Assembly (NCBI GenBank): GCA_003170825.1
Contig: PMYL01000029.1
Location: 1 to 38,524 of the forward strand
DNA from: Acidobacteriaceae bacterium
GTDB lineage: Bacteria; Acidobacteriota; Terriglobia; Terriglobales; Acidobacteriaceae
Reading direction: 5' to 3'
DNA length: 38,524 nucleotides
Made by a program: the position numbers and the translations under genes. Positions 30,969 through 38,524 of this stretch are shown one piece after another. The first letter of the stretch is position 1. Each line of letters opens with the position of its first letter. The notes beneath the pieces are model-generated. The model was not told the origin of the DNA, ran no database searches, and worked only from the letters and a program-made list of their open reading frames with translations.

Positions 30969-31997
30969 ATGATCGACTTGCGTTCGGATACAGTTACGCG
31001 GCCCACGGCCCAGATGCGGGCGGCGATGGCGGCGGCCGAGGTGGGGGACGACGTTTACGGCGAGGACCCCACGGTGAATCTGCTGGAGCGGCGCGCGGCG
31101 GAGACTTTTGGGCGCGAGGCGGCGCTGTTTGTGCCCACGGGCACCATGGGCAACCAGATTGCGATCCGGCTGCACACCCAGCCGGGGCAGGAGGTGATCG
31201 CGGAGTCGCGGGCGCACATTCTGGACTGGGAGATGGCGACCACGGCGGTCTTCTCCGGCTGCCTGGTGCGGGCCGTGCCCGCAGAGCGTGGAATCCTGAC
31301 CTGGAAGCACATTGAGCCGGCGATTCACGAGCGTGGGGCGCTTCGCGCCGCCACCGGCCTCATCGAGATCGAGAACACCCACAACATGGCCGGCGGGGTT
31401 GTTACGCCGCTGCCGGTTTTGGAGGGGATTTGGGCTGGGGCGAAGGAGCGCAAGCTGCCGTCGCATCTGGATGGAGCGCGGATCTTCAATGCGGCCACGG
31501 CGCTGGGCGTCGATGTGCGGGAGCTGACGCGCGGGTTCGATACGGTGATGTTTTGCCTGTCGAAGGGGCTGGGCGCGCCGGTGGGGTCGATGCTGACGGG
31601 ATCAGCGGAGATGATGGAGCGGGCGCGGATTTACAGGAAAGCGCTGGGCGGCGGAATGAGGCAGGCGGGCGTGCTGGCCGCGGCGGGGCTGATTGCGCTG
31701 GAGCAGGGACCGGCGCGGCTGCACGAAGACCACGCCAACGCGCGGCTGCTGGCCGAGGCGCTGGCAAACATGGAAGGCGTGGCGATCGACCTGGATGCGG
31801 TCGAGACCAACATCGTGATCTTCCGGCTGACGGGAGGGTTGAGCGCGGCGGAACTGGTGGCGCGGCTGAAGAAGCGCGGGATTCTGGCCAGCACCGTGGG
31901 ACCGGATGCGATCCGCCTGGTGACGCACCTTGACGTGGACCGCGCGGCTTGCGTGACGGCTGCGGAGGCGCTGGCGGATGAGATTGGGCGAGCTTGA
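30969..31997 (+). CDS. ltaE: low-specificity L-threonine aldolase
   Basis: 342 residues, PLP-dependent fold type [14 protein letters not shown] is the usual start; [14 protein letters not shown] and [10 protein letters not shown] are family blocks, and Lys-199 in [12 protein letters not shown] is the PLP-binding lysine. It cleaves L-threonine or L-allo-threonine to glycine and acetaldehyde. I chose ATG 30969 by homology. The frame also allows earlier starts (30882, 30912), which would add residues without family support. Confidence 0.93.
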   Translation: MIDLRSDTVTRPTAQMRAAMAAAEVGDDVYGEDPTVNLLERRAAETFGREAALFVPTGTMGNQIAIRLHTQPGQEVIAESRAHILDWEMATTAVFSGCLVRAVPAERGILTWKHIEPAIHERGALRAATGLIEIENTHNMAGGVVTPLPVLEGIWAGAKERKLPSHLDGARIFNAATALGVDVRELTRGFDTVMFCLSKGLGAPVGSMLTGSAEMMERARIYRKALGGGMRQAGVLAAAGLIALEQGPARLHEDHANARLLAEALANMEGVAIDLDAVETNIVIFRLTGGLSAAELVARLKKRGILASTVGPDAIRLVTHLDVDRAACVTAAEALADEIGRA

Positions 31998-32111
31998 TTC
32001 GGACTGTGAAGGTGGCCTGAGCAATCCGGGACATCGTTCATAAGACCAGAGGTAGTACAAGGGGTATGGGTGCGGCTCCAGAAGGACGCGCAACTATTCG
32101 CCGCGCAACAC

Positions 32112-32152
32112 GTTGAACCCTTCAACAAGCCGGAATGGACCAAGTATTCCGG
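32112..32152. promoter_or_regulatory. two adjacent perfect inverted repeats
   Basis: GTTGAA-CCC-TTCAAC (32112-32126) is followed by CCGGAAT-N9-ATTCCGG (32130-32152). They lie 30-70 bp upstream of the small secreted protein gene and could be operators or leader hairpins. Confidence 0.4.
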
Positions 32153-32182
32153 AAACGCTCAAACCCCTGGAGGAATCGGTCG

Positions 32183-32476
32183 ATGATGAAGAAGATTGCA
32201 TTGGCACTGTTGCTTGCACTTGTGCTGTCCCCTGCGGCATCGTTTGCGCAGGTCGTGGTTCGCATTGGTCCCCCGCCGCCCATGCACGAAGAGCGCGGTC
32301 GGCCACCGGATCGGGGCTATGTATGGATCAATGGCTACCACCGCTACGAAGGCGACCACTACGTCTGGACCCCCGGCCGCTGGGATCGTCCTCCCCAAGA
32401 GCATCAGCGTTGGGTTGCTCACAGGTGGGTCCACCGTGGCGACCATTATGAGATGCAGGAAGGGCACTGGCGGTAG
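32183..32476 (+). CDS. small secreted protein with YxWxxGxW-type repeats
   Basis: 97 residues. A signal peptide (MMKKIALALLLALVLSPAAS, cleavage near FAQ) precedes a short mature region dominated by aromatic and His residues: YVWINGYHRY, HYVWTPGRWDRP and WVHRGDHYEMQEGHW. This is the WxxGxW/YxWQ repeat style found in small exported proteins of many Gram-negatives, of unknown function. GGAGG (32169-32173) is 9 nt upstream of ATG 32183. A strong terminator follows. Two inverted repeats upstream suggest regulated expression. Confidence 0.82.
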   Translation: MMKKIALALLLALVLSPAASFAQVVVRIGPPPPMHEERGRPPDRGYVWINGYHRYEGDHYVWTPGRWDRPPQEHQRWVAHRWVHRGDHYEMQEGHWR

Positions 32477-32496
32477 ATTGCTGTATCAACCAACAG

Positions 32497-32523
32497 AAAA
32501 GCGGGGCATACGTCCCGCTTTTT
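32497..32523. terminator. bidirectional intrinsic terminator
   Basis: AAAAGCGGG (32497-32505) pairs with CCCGCTTTT (32514-32522), with a T-run on both strands. It lies between the convergent small secreted protein gene and mrp. Confidence 0.75.
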
Positions 32524-32542
32524 CTGCGCCTGCACACTCCGC

Positions 32543-33373
32543 TCAGCTGATTTCGATGACGTCGGTGGCAGCAGCCGCCGCGGCTTCGGCGCGGACCATC
32601 AGCTTTTCGGCGATGGCGTAGAACTCCGCTGCCTGTGGGCTTTTGGGGCCTGCCAGGGTAACGGGCAGACCACGGTCGCCGCCTTCGCGGATGGCTGGCA
32701 CCAGTTCGATGGATCCGAGGAAGGGAATGTTGAACTGCTGCGCGGTGCGCTCGGCGCCGCCTCTGGAAAAGATGTCGATCTCCTTGTGGCAGTGGGGGCA
32801 GGTGAAGTGGCTCATGTTTTCGACGATGCCCAGCACCTCGACATTGACCTGGGCAAACATCTGGAGGGCCTTGCGCGCGTCCAGGAGGCTGACGTCGCTG
32901 GGCGTGGAGACGACCACGGCGCCGGTGAGGGGCACGGTCTGCACCAGCGAGATGACCACGTCGCCGGTGCCTGGCGGCAGATCAACGATCAGGTAGTCCA
33001 ACTCGCCCCATTCCACCTGCTGGAGGAACTGGCGGATGATCTGGTGGAGCATGGGTCCGCGCATGACCAGGGGCTTGTCGCCGGGCGAGATGTAGCCGAT
33101 GGAGATGGTCTTGATGCCGTGAGTTTCGTTGGGGATGATGCGATTGTCCTCGCCGACGCGCGGTTGCTGGGTCGATCCCATCATGAGCGGGACGTTGGGG
33201 CCGTAGATGTCGGCGTCGATGAGGCCGACGCGCTGACCGAGGCGGGAGAGCGCAACGGCCAGGTTGACGGCGACGGTGGTCTTGCCGACGCCGCCCTTGC
33301 CGGAACCGATGGCGACGATTTTAGAGACGCCGGGCAAGGCCACGGGGGAAGGCATGGCGGGTGAATGGGCCAT
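32543..33373 (-). CDS. mrp: Mrp/NBP35-family iron-sulfur cluster carrier ATPase
   Basis: 276 residues. The deviant Walker A GSGKGGVGKTT (23-33), DADIYGPNVP (53-62) and VDLPPGTGD (130-138) mark the MinD/Mrp family. Cys-192 and Cys-195 (TCPHC) are the cluster-binding pair. Mrp/ApbC proteins hold and pass [4Fe-4S] clusters to apo-proteins. The N-terminal DUF59 (MIP18) domain found in many bacterial Mrp proteins is absent. AAAGGAGC lies upstream of the ATG. It follows the thioesterase gene on the same strand after 56 bp. Confidence 0.93.
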   Translation of the reverse strand: MAHSPAMPSPVALPGVSKIVAIGSGKGGVGKTTVAVNLAVALSRLGQRVGLIDADIYGPNVPLMMGSTQQPRVGEDNRIIPNETHGIKTISIGYISPGDKPLVMRGPMLHQIIRQFLQQVEWGELDYLIVDLPPGTGDVVISLVQTVPLTGAVVVSTPSDVSLLDARKALQMFAQVNVEVLGIVENMSHFTCPHCHKEIDIFSRGGAERTAQQFNIPFLGSIELVPAIREGGDRGLPVTLAGPKSPQAAEFYAIAEKLMVRAEAAAAAATDVIEIS

Positions 33374-33429
33374 AGGGATTGTTTGCTCCTTTTAGAAACC
33401 TGTTTCACAAGAATTCTGTTGTTTTTCGA

Positions 33430-33975
33430 TTAAGGATTGATCGGCGCTGCGTCTTCCTGGGTGGCGGTGGCCAGCCTGGCCTCTTTGCGGCGGGCTTGCT
33501 CGGCCTCGCGGTGCTCGCGGCGGAGCAGCGCATCCGCATGGCGGCGGATCTCGTTGGGTGTCTCCGGGATCAGTTGAGGAACCTTCTGCCGGCATCCCTC
33601 CTTGTCGATGGCCACAAAGACCAGGTAGGCGCTGGCCACGTGCAGCAGCTTGCCGGTCTGGGTATTTTCCGACCACACCTTCACGCCCACCTCCATGGAG
33701 GTGGTAAAGGCCCGGTTGACGCTGGACTTGAGGGTGAGCAGGTCGCCCAGGCGCACTGGCCGGATGAAGTCGATATGGTCCATGGCGGCGGTGACGATAT
33801 AGGTGCGCGAGTGCCGGTAGGCGGCCATGGCGCCGGTGAGATCGATGAAGTGCATCAGGCGTCCGCCGAGGAGGTTGCCCAGGGTGTTGGTGTCGTTGGG
33901 GAGGATGATCTCTGTCATCTCCGACTGCGTGCTGGCCACGGTGCGCGCAGCGGGGTTTGTTTCCGCGGGACTCAT
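33430..33975 (-). CDS. hotdog-fold acyl-CoA thioesterase (YciA/BACH type)
   Basis: 181 residues. NTLGNLLGGRLMHFIDLTGA (about 30-49) is the conserved hotdog opening with the catalytic Asn/Asp region; TAAMDHIDFIRPVRLGDLLT is the second family block. These enzymes hydrolyse acyl-CoA to free acid and CoA in the cytoplasm. The C-terminus is a charged helix (RREHREAEQARRKEAR). GGAGGT is 9 nt before ATG 33975. It is divergent from the TPR gene at 34152. Confidence 0.9.
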   Translation of the reverse strand: MSPAETNPAARTVASTQSEMTEIILPNDTNTLGNLLGGRLMHFIDLTGAMAAYRHSRTYIVTAAMDHIDFIRPVRLGDLLTLKSSVNRAFTTSMEVGVKVWSENTQTGKLLHVASAYLVFVAIDKEGCRQKVPQLIPETPNEIRRHADALLRREHREAEQARRKEARLATATQEDAAPINP

Positions 33976-34151
33976 TCTGGGAAACCTCCGTTTCCTGTTA
34001 CCTGGCTCAGCCGGCCGATTGCGACCGCCGGACAGCTACAATGGAGCTGGCGGCAGCGAGGCCGGACAGGCCGATTGGGCGAGTCATCTTGTTCCAGTTT
34101 CGGCAATCGCAGCCAAATGTGCAAATCCTCAAACGGCCGGCCAGGAAGAAA

Positions 34152-34484
34152 ATGGGATCGGAACCGACCAGGATGGATAAGATAGCAGGACTAAAAGAGA
34201 TTCTGGCGCTGGACCCGAAGAACAGCTTTGCCCGTTATGGGATTGCCATGGAGTTGGCCAAAAGCGGCGAGACGGCCGCGGCGCTGGCGGAGTTCGACAC
34301 GCTGCTGGCCAACGATCCGGACTATACGGCCGGCTATTTCATGGCCGCGCAGACGCTGGCCACGGCGGGCCGAACGGCGGAGGCGATCGAACGGCTGAAG
34401 GCCGGGATCGGCTGCGCGGCGCGAAGCGGGAACAGCCACGCTCTGAGCGAGATGCAGTCCATGCTCGACGAGCTGGACCGGTAA
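34152..34484 (+). CDS. TPR-repeat protein
   Basis: 110 residues, almost all tetratricopeptide repeat: LALDPKNSFARYGIAMELAK then ALAEFDTLLANDPDYTAGYF and TAGRTAEAIERLKAGIG. No signal peptide is seen, so it is a cytoplasmic adaptor; its partner is unknown. ATG 34152 has AGGA 5 nt upstream; an internal ATG at 34173 is also possible. The GT2 glycosyltransferase follows after 108 bp. Confidence 0.8.
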   Translation: MGSEPTRMDKIAGLKEILALDPKNSFARYGIAMELAKSGETAAALAEFDTLLANDPDYTAGYFMAAQTLATAGRTAEAIERLKAGIGCAARSGNSHALSEMQSMLDELDR

Positions 34485-34592
34485 CCCGTTTTCGCCGGCC
34501 GCGGCTGCCGCTGGCTGCCTTTCCGCATGGCATGACGCGTTTCGACGCGCGATGGAAGCCCTTTTTACCGAAAAGACATCTATACTCACACT

Positions 34593-35585
34593 ATGGCGAA
34601 GTATTCCATTGTCGTTCCTTTTCACAACGAAGAGGAGAACGTGACGGTTCTATATGCTCGCCTGAAGCAAGTGATGGAACAGGTGGGCGACAGCTTCGAG
34701 CTGGTGCTGGTGGACGATGGCTCCAGCGACCGCACCTATAAGCTGCTGGAAGAGATAGCCGCGGTGGACAGCCGGGTTCTGGTGGTAAAGCTGCGCCGGA
34801 ACTTCGGCCAGACCTCGGCGCTGGCGGCCGGCTTCGACCACGCCTCGGGCGAGTTCATCCTGGCCATGGACGGGGACCTGCAACACGACCCGAACGATAT
34901 TCCCAACTTTCTGGAAAAGCTGGAGGAGGGATACGACGTGGTCTCGGGCTGGCGCAAGGAGCGGGTCGACAGCTTGATCATGAGACGCATTCCCTCGCGC
35001 TGCGCCAACTGGCTGATGGCCAGGCTGTCCGGGGTGGACATACACGACTTCGGCACCACCTTCAAGGCCTATCGCCGGGAGGTCATCCAGAACATTCCGC
35101 TTTACGGCGAGATGCACCGCTTCATCCCCGCGCTGGCCGCCTGGTACGGCGCCTCGATCTGCGAGATTCCCATTCGTAACGTGAACCGCGAGCGGGGCAA
35201 GAGCCACTACGGCATCGGACGCACCTTCAGTGTCTTCTTCGATCTGCTAACCATCCGCTTCCTGCTCAAGTACATGAGCCGCCCGCTGCACTTTTTCGGG
35301 GGCCTTGGAGCGCTTGGCATGGTGGTGGGCAGCATCATCTCGGCAATTCTGCTGGGTCTGAAGATCCTCAATCCTCACCGGAACGTGATGGACCAGCATG
35401 GGCCGATGTTCGTGATTGGCGCGGTGCTGATCGTAGCCGGCATCCAGATGATGGCCATCGGTCTGCTGGGCGAACTGCAGGTGCGCCATTTTCACACCAT
35501 CGAGAGCCGCGCGCCGTACGCCATCGACCGCCTGGTTCGTCTGGCTTCGCCGGAAGAACAGAGCCTGCTGTCGGATAGGGATTAG
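34593..35585 (+). CDS. GT2 glycosyltransferase, DPM/GtrB/ArnC-like
   Basis: 330 residues. The GT-A domain begins SIVVPFHNEEENV (5-17), has VLVDDGSSDRT (38-48) and the metal-binding Asp-93/Asp-95 (AMDGDLQHDP). Two membrane helices follow (about 235-256 and 271-293), the layout of polyprenyl-phosphate glycosyltransferases that load sugars onto undecaprenyl phosphate. The acceptor and sugar cannot be told. No Shine-Dalgarno is present, but TATACT (34581-34586) lies 6 nt before the ATG, as for a leaderless transcript. The stop codon lies in a heptamer array. Confidence 0.9.
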   Translation: MAKYSIVVPFHNEEENVTVLYARLKQVMEQVGDSFELVLVDDGSSDRTYKLLEEIAAVDSRVLVVKLRRNFGQTSALAAGFDHASGEFILAMDGDLQHDPNDIPNFLEKLEEGYDVVSGWRKERVDSLIMRRIPSRCANWLMARLSGVDIHDFGTTFKAYRREVIQNIPLYGEMHRFIPALAAWYGASICEIPIRNVNRERGKSHYGIGRTFSVFFDLLTIRFLLKYMSRPLHFFGGLGALGMVVGSIISAILLGLKILNPHRNVMDQHGPMFVIGAVLIVAGIQMMAIGLLGELQVRHFHTIESRAPYAIDRLVRLASPEEQSLLSDRD

Positions 35586-35600
35586 GGAACAGGGAACAAA
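35575..35600. repeat. short heptamer array at the GT2 stop codon
   Basis: GGGATTA GGGAACA GGGAACA, with the stop TAG formed by the first unit. Confidence 0.55.
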
Positions 35601-35603
35601 AAG

Positions 35604-35640
35604 CCCCGCCTGGGTAGTGCCTGGGCGGGGATTGCTTTTG
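35604..35640 (+). terminator. intrinsic terminator after the GT2 gene
   Basis: CCCCGCC (35604-35610) pairs with GGCGGGG (35624-35630), followed by ATTGCTTTTG. The T-run is imperfect. Confidence 0.6.
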
Positions 35641-35966
35641 CTATAGAGTTGGCCAGAGCGGTTTTCCAATTTAATGCGGCCTTTCTGGCCGCGCACACCG
35701 TGGTTTTGCATTCACTCCAGCTATGACGACCTGTCACCGCGGAATCCGAAAAAGGAAAAATCCACTCTTCTACGATAAATCTGGTGTACAGCAATTGAAA
35801 TGCGCTGTATTTTTCCGGCGGATATCTTCGCCGCATTTCCCCAATTGAAGCAAGACCGAAGGCACAGAAGGAAACTGAATCTCCCGCCAGAGGGATTCAC
35901 ATCCTACACCCAAAACGCCCCACGGTATTCCAGGAAATACCGCAGGATTTTTCCAAGGAGAGTTGT
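35641..35966. other. gene-free region upstream of the antitoxin gene
   Basis: No gene supported. It is more AT-rich than its surroundings and holds a GCGGCC/GGCCGC hairpin (about 35675-35692), TACAGC/GCTGTA arms (35787-35792 and 35804-35809) and the inverted repeat at 35924. No toxin gene is found. Confidence 0.4.
35924..35941. promoter_or_regulatory. inverted repeat, candidate antitoxin operator
   Basis: GGTATT (35924-35929) and AATACC (35936-35941) are perfect arms 25 bp before the antitoxin start. ParD-like ribbon-helix-helix proteins bind such sites in their own promoters. Confidence 0.4.
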
Positions 35967-36224
35967 ATGATTAGCCGCAATGTCCACCTTCCCCCCGAAC
36001 TGGACGAGTTCCTCTTGACCAGGGTCGAGGGCGGACGCTATTCAAATGCCAGCGAACTAGTGCAAGCCGCCTTGCGCGCGTTGGATCGTGAGGAACGGAC
36101 TCATGAGGCAAAGCGCGCGGCTTTGCGAGCCGCCATGCATAGGGCCGATGCCAGGAGCATTCAGGAAGACGACGTCTTTCGGAAGCTGTGGCTCGCGCAG
36201 TTTCAACCCTCATCATCACTATAG
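35967..36224 (+). CDS. ParD/CopG-like antitoxin, no toxin partner seen
   Basis: 85 residues. MISRNVHLPPELDEFLLTRV has the ribbon-helix-helix opening (a beta strand, then helix A), and SNASELVQAALRALDREE is the second helix with the usual ASELVQAALR block of ParD. The charged C-terminal half is where ParD wraps around its toxin ParE. AAGGAG precedes the ATG. Type II systems normally have the toxin directly downstream; here the next 77 bp are non-coding and lead to an unrelated gene, and upstream is empty. It may be a solitary regulator or what is left of a toxin-antitoxin pair. Confidence 0.82.
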   Translation: MISRNVHLPPELDEFLLTRVEGGRYSNASELVQAALRALDREERTHEAKRAALRAAMHRADARSIQEDDVFRKLWLAQFQPSSSL

Positions 36225-36301
36225 GAATTCAGGAAGTGCGGCCTCTCCCGCATTTTTTGCCGATTGCAGCCAGGGCGTTCAATGGTGCATCCTGAATTGT
36301 G

Positions 36302-37270
36302 ATGAAAGCCATCCAGATTCACGAGACAGGCGGGCCGGAGGTTCTAAAGCTGGCCGAGTTGCCCATTCCTCAGCCGGGACAGGGGCAGGTGTTGATCCGC
36401 GTGGAAGCCATCGGGGTCAACTTCATCGAAATCTACTTTCGCAAGGGCGTGTATAAGGCGGCGCTGCCGCTGACGCCGGGCAGCGAGGCCGCGGGCACGG
36501 TGGAGGAGCTGGGTCCGGGGGTGACGGGATTTGCCGCCGGGGATGCGGTAGCCTCAGTGAGCGTGCTGGGCAGCTATGCCGAGTATGCGCTGGTTCCGGC
36601 GGCGCAACTGATGAAAACGCCGGCGGGGCTGAGCATGGAAAAGGCTGCCGCCGCCATGTTGCAGGGGATGACGGCGCACTACCTGGCGCACTCCACCTTC
36701 CCGCTTAAGGCAGGGGACACGGCTCTGGTTCATGCCGGGGCCGGCGGAGTGGGCCTCTTGCTGACGCAGATGGCGGTGCGGCTGGGGGCGCGGGTGATTA
36801 CGACGGTCTCAACGGCTGCCAAGGCGGAATTATCGCGCGAGGCGGGCGCCTCCGATGTGATTCTTTACACCAAGCAGGACTTCGAGGCGGAGGTCAAGCG
36901 GCTCACGGACGGCAAGGGCGTGGACGTGGTCTACGACTCGGTAGGCAAGACGACCTTCGACCAGAGCCTGAACTGCCTGAGGCCGCGCGGGATGCTGGCG
37001 CTGTTTGGCGCTTCCAGCGGGCCTGTGCCGCCGTTCGACCTGATCCAACTGAGCGGGAAGGGATCGCTGTTCATCACACGGCCTACGCTGTGGCACTACG
37101 TGGCTACGCGGGAGGAACTGGAAGGTCGCGCCGGTGACGTGCTGGGTTGGGCTGCCAAGGGCGAACTCAAGCTGAGGACCGAACACGTGTATCCGCTGAC
37201 TGAGGCGGCGCAGGCGCAGACGGACCTGGAAGCCCGCAAGACGACGGGGAAGATTCTGCTGGAGCCGTAA
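36302..37270 (+). CDS. zinc-free quinone oxidoreductase (MDR family)
   Basis: 322 residues. The NADPH-binding motif AGAGGVGLL (145-153) and the opening MKAIQIHETGGPEVLKL fit the quinone reductase (Qor) branch of the medium-chain dehydrogenases. The catalytic zinc ligands of alcohol dehydrogenases are absent. It should reduce quinones with NADPH, one electron at a time. ATG 36302 fits the family start; the frame has a GTG one codon earlier. No clear Shine-Dalgarno is seen. Confidence 0.88.
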   Translation: MKAIQIHETGGPEVLKLAELPIPQPGQGQVLIRVEAIGVNFIEIYFRKGVYKAALPLTPGSEAAGTVEELGPGVTGFAAGDAVASVSVLGSYAEYALVPAAQLMKTPAGLSMEKAAAAMLQGMTAHYLAHSTFPLKAGDTALVHAGAGGVGLLLTQMAVRLGARVITTVSTAAKAELSREAGASDVILYTKQDFEAEVKRLTDGKGVDVVYDSVGKTTFDQSLNCLRPRGMLALFGASSGPVPPFDLIQLSGKGSLFITRPTLWHYVATREELEGRAGDVLGWAAKGELKLRTEHVYPLTEAAQAQTDLEARKTTGKILLEP

Positions 37271-37326
37271 AGACAGAGATCAGGGATCAGGGGTCAGGGA
37301 TCAGTAAGGCAGCAAGTTAGCCGGGT
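37270..37326. repeat. degenerate heptamer array
   Basis: Units read AGAGATC AGGGATC AGGGGTC AGGGATC, then AGTAAGG CAGCAAG TTAGCCG. It fills the gap after the quinone oxidoreductase gene. Confidence 0.6.
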
Positions 37327-37385
37327 GGTGGCTGGGTGGGCGTTTTGGCTTCCCGGTGACCGCTCGGGTGTGTGGGAGTAAGGCT

Positions 37386-38102
37386 GTGGCGGCTATTTCA
37401 GTTTCCGGCAAAGACCGGGTGTTTGTGCTGACCGGTGCGGGGATCAGCGCGGAGAGCGGACTGCCTACCTTTCGCGCATCGGACGGGTTGTGGGCGGGGC
37501 ACCGGATCGAGGATGTTTGCACGCCCGAGGCCTGGCAGCGCAATCCCTGGCGGGTGTGGGAGTTTTATTCGGGGCGGCGGGCGGACGGCGCGAAGGCTGA
37601 GCCGAATCCGGCGCACTTTGCGCTGGCGGAGCTGGAGGCAAAGCTGGGCGAGCGGTTTTTTCTGTGCACACAGAATGTGGACGATCTGCATGAGCGGGCA
37701 GGCTCAGTGCGGCTGGTACACATGCACGGGGAGCTGGCCAAGTCGCGCTGCGAGAATGAGTGCGGACGGGCGCCGGTGGAGGATCGGACGATTTATACGA
37801 GCCTGGACGAGGTGGGGCGCTGTGCGTGCGGCGGACTGCTGCGGCCGCACATCGTGTTCTTTGGCGAGATTCCGCTGGAGATGGATCGGATTCAGGAAGA
37901 GATCGGCAAGGCGACGCTGATGGTGGTGGTGGGCACTTCGGGGTCGGTGTATCCGGCGGCGAACTTCGTTCATTGGGCGCGGCTGGGCGGGGCGCGGACC
38001 GTCTACGTGGGACCGGAGGCGCCGCTGAACGCCGCGGCGTTTACGCATGTGGTGGAGGGGAAGGCTGGCGAGGTGCTGCTGGGGCTGTTTCAGGTAGGGT
38101 GA
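37386..38102 (+). CDS. cobB: NAD-dependent protein deacylase (CobB-like sirtuin)
   Basis: 238 residues. The Rossmann motif GAGISAESGLPTFR (17-30), TQNVDDLHERAG (95-106) and the catalytic His-114 (HMHGEL) are present. Zinc ligands are Cys-122, Cys-126, Cys-146 and Cys-148. Tyr-61 and Arg-64 (FYSGRRADG) match the pair that lets CobB/SIRT5-type sirtuins remove succinyl as well as acetyl groups. I chose GTG 37386 because GGGAG lies 7 nt upstream; the frame opens earlier with a GTG at 37356. Confidence 0.9.
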   Translation: MAAISVSGKDRVFVLTGAGISAESGLPTFRASDGLWAGHRIEDVCTPEAWQRNPWRVWEFYSGRRADGAKAEPNPAHFALAELEAKLGERFFLCTQNVDDLHERAGSVRLVHMHGELAKSRCENECGRAPVEDRTIYTSLDEVGRCACGGLLRPHIVFFGEIPLEMDRIQEEIGKATLMVVVGTSGSVYPAANFVHWARLGGARTVYVGPEAPLNAAAFTHVVEGKAGEVLLGLFQVG

Positions 38103-38524
38103 GCAATCCTTTGTTCGTGTGGTTCTCCGTCCCTGCCGCAAGGATAAAGACGCGGCAAGGATGGTGCGTCCGGCTCTGCTCAGAGACACATCTATTCGAT
38201 GGTGCCCGCTGGAGGCGGCTGCTGGCCCTTTTTTGCCTCGGCTTCGCGGTCAAGTCTGGCTCGCCTGGAAACTTCGATCAGATTCCTGGTCGTGGGGGGT
38301 GCGGTGGACCTCGGCCTGCGCGGGGCGCAATGGTCGGGGTGTGGCTTGCATTCGTGTTCCTCCGTTCTTTCGTGTGCGGGCGATCAGCAGGATGCGGATC
38401 GCGCGGATTGATTCAAGTCGCTCGTGCTCGACGACCCGCCTGCTCGTGGCGAGCACAGACAGAGGACAGGTTCATGGCTTCCCACCCTTCGCAAAGAACG
38501 CAAAGGATGGGGCACGGCGGATTC
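38103..38524. other. gene-poor region at the right edge
   Basis: No gene supported. It contains a degraded GCAAGGATGG-type hairpin (about 38129-38163), a startless open frame on the minus strand (38383 to 38192) ending LDREAEAKKGQQPPPAGTIE, and hairpin copy C. Confidence 0.4.
38474..38515. repeat. GGGGCACC-ended hairpin repeat, copy C
   Basis: CCCACCCTTCGC faces GCAAAGGATGGG around AAAGAAC, ending GGGGCAC. It is more diverged than copies A and B. Confidence 0.6.

Noticed and set aside
35582..35836. An 84-codon minus-strand frame near the antitoxin as a possible toxin
   Set aside because: No ParE/RelE pattern, wrong strand, and it overlaps the GT2 terminator.
38250..38351. A 33-codon minus-strand frame with a good GGAGG before its ATG
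   Set aside because: Its composition is not protein-like, and the overlapping frame is at least as convincing; too short to support.

Overview
The window reads as a chromosomal segment of a high-GC bacterium, most likely an Acidobacteriota of the class Terriglobia. That placement is an inference. It rests on the style of the proteins (YVTN beta-propeller, Bacillus-type five-helix SdhC, a NuoC with a charged insertion) and on intergenic DNA packed with degenerate 7-bp arrays and GGGGCACC-ended hairpins that I associate with that group. No rRNA, tRNA, CRISPR array or complete insertion sequence was found. One 272-bp MITE-like element is present.

Layout. 1-1329 (minus): the 5' part of a small membrane protein and a secreted YVTN beta-propeller. 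1470-2747 (plus): a GT-B glycosyltransferase. 3100-15696 (plus): a 12-gene respiratory complex I cluster in the order nuoA, B, C, D, I, H, J, K, L, M, M', N. It has no nuoE, nuoF or nuoG, it has two consecutive nuoM genes, and its NuoL has an extended lateral-helix region. 15966-19360 (minus): sdhCAB, succinate dehydrogenase, with a recognisable promoter. 19526-27251 (minus): rdgB, uvrC, pyrE, a CPBP membrane protease and uvrA, a nucleotide-pool and nucleotide-excision-repair neighbourhood. 27478-28110: a 55-residue membrane protein and the MITE. 28111-30795: a secreted TPR/STN-like protein and a divergent secreted protein of unknown function. 30969-38102: L-threonine aldolase, a small WxxGxW-type secreted protein, the Mrp Fe-S carrier, a hotdog thioesterase, a TPR protein, a GT2 glycosyltransferase, an orphan ParD-like antitoxin, a quinone oxidoreductase and a CobB-like sirtuin.

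How the genes work together. Complex I and succinate dehydrogenase sit back to back and converge; both feed electrons into the quinone pool. The complex I genes predict four antiporter-like subunits (L, M, M', N) instead of three. This matches the '2M' class known from comparative genomics, expected to move more protons per quinone. UvrA and UvrC are the damage-recognition and incision parts of nucleotide excision repair; RdgB removes damaged purine nucleotides.

The main unexplained signals are: (1) the 2M complex I without an NADH module, whose second NuoM has lost the central TM7 lysine; (2) palindromic repeats lying in frame inside the propeller, uvrC and uvrA genes; (3) ten arrays of degenerate heptamers between genes, several ending exactly at a Shine-Dalgarno site or forming a stop codon; (4) a hairpin family whose copies show compensatory base changes.
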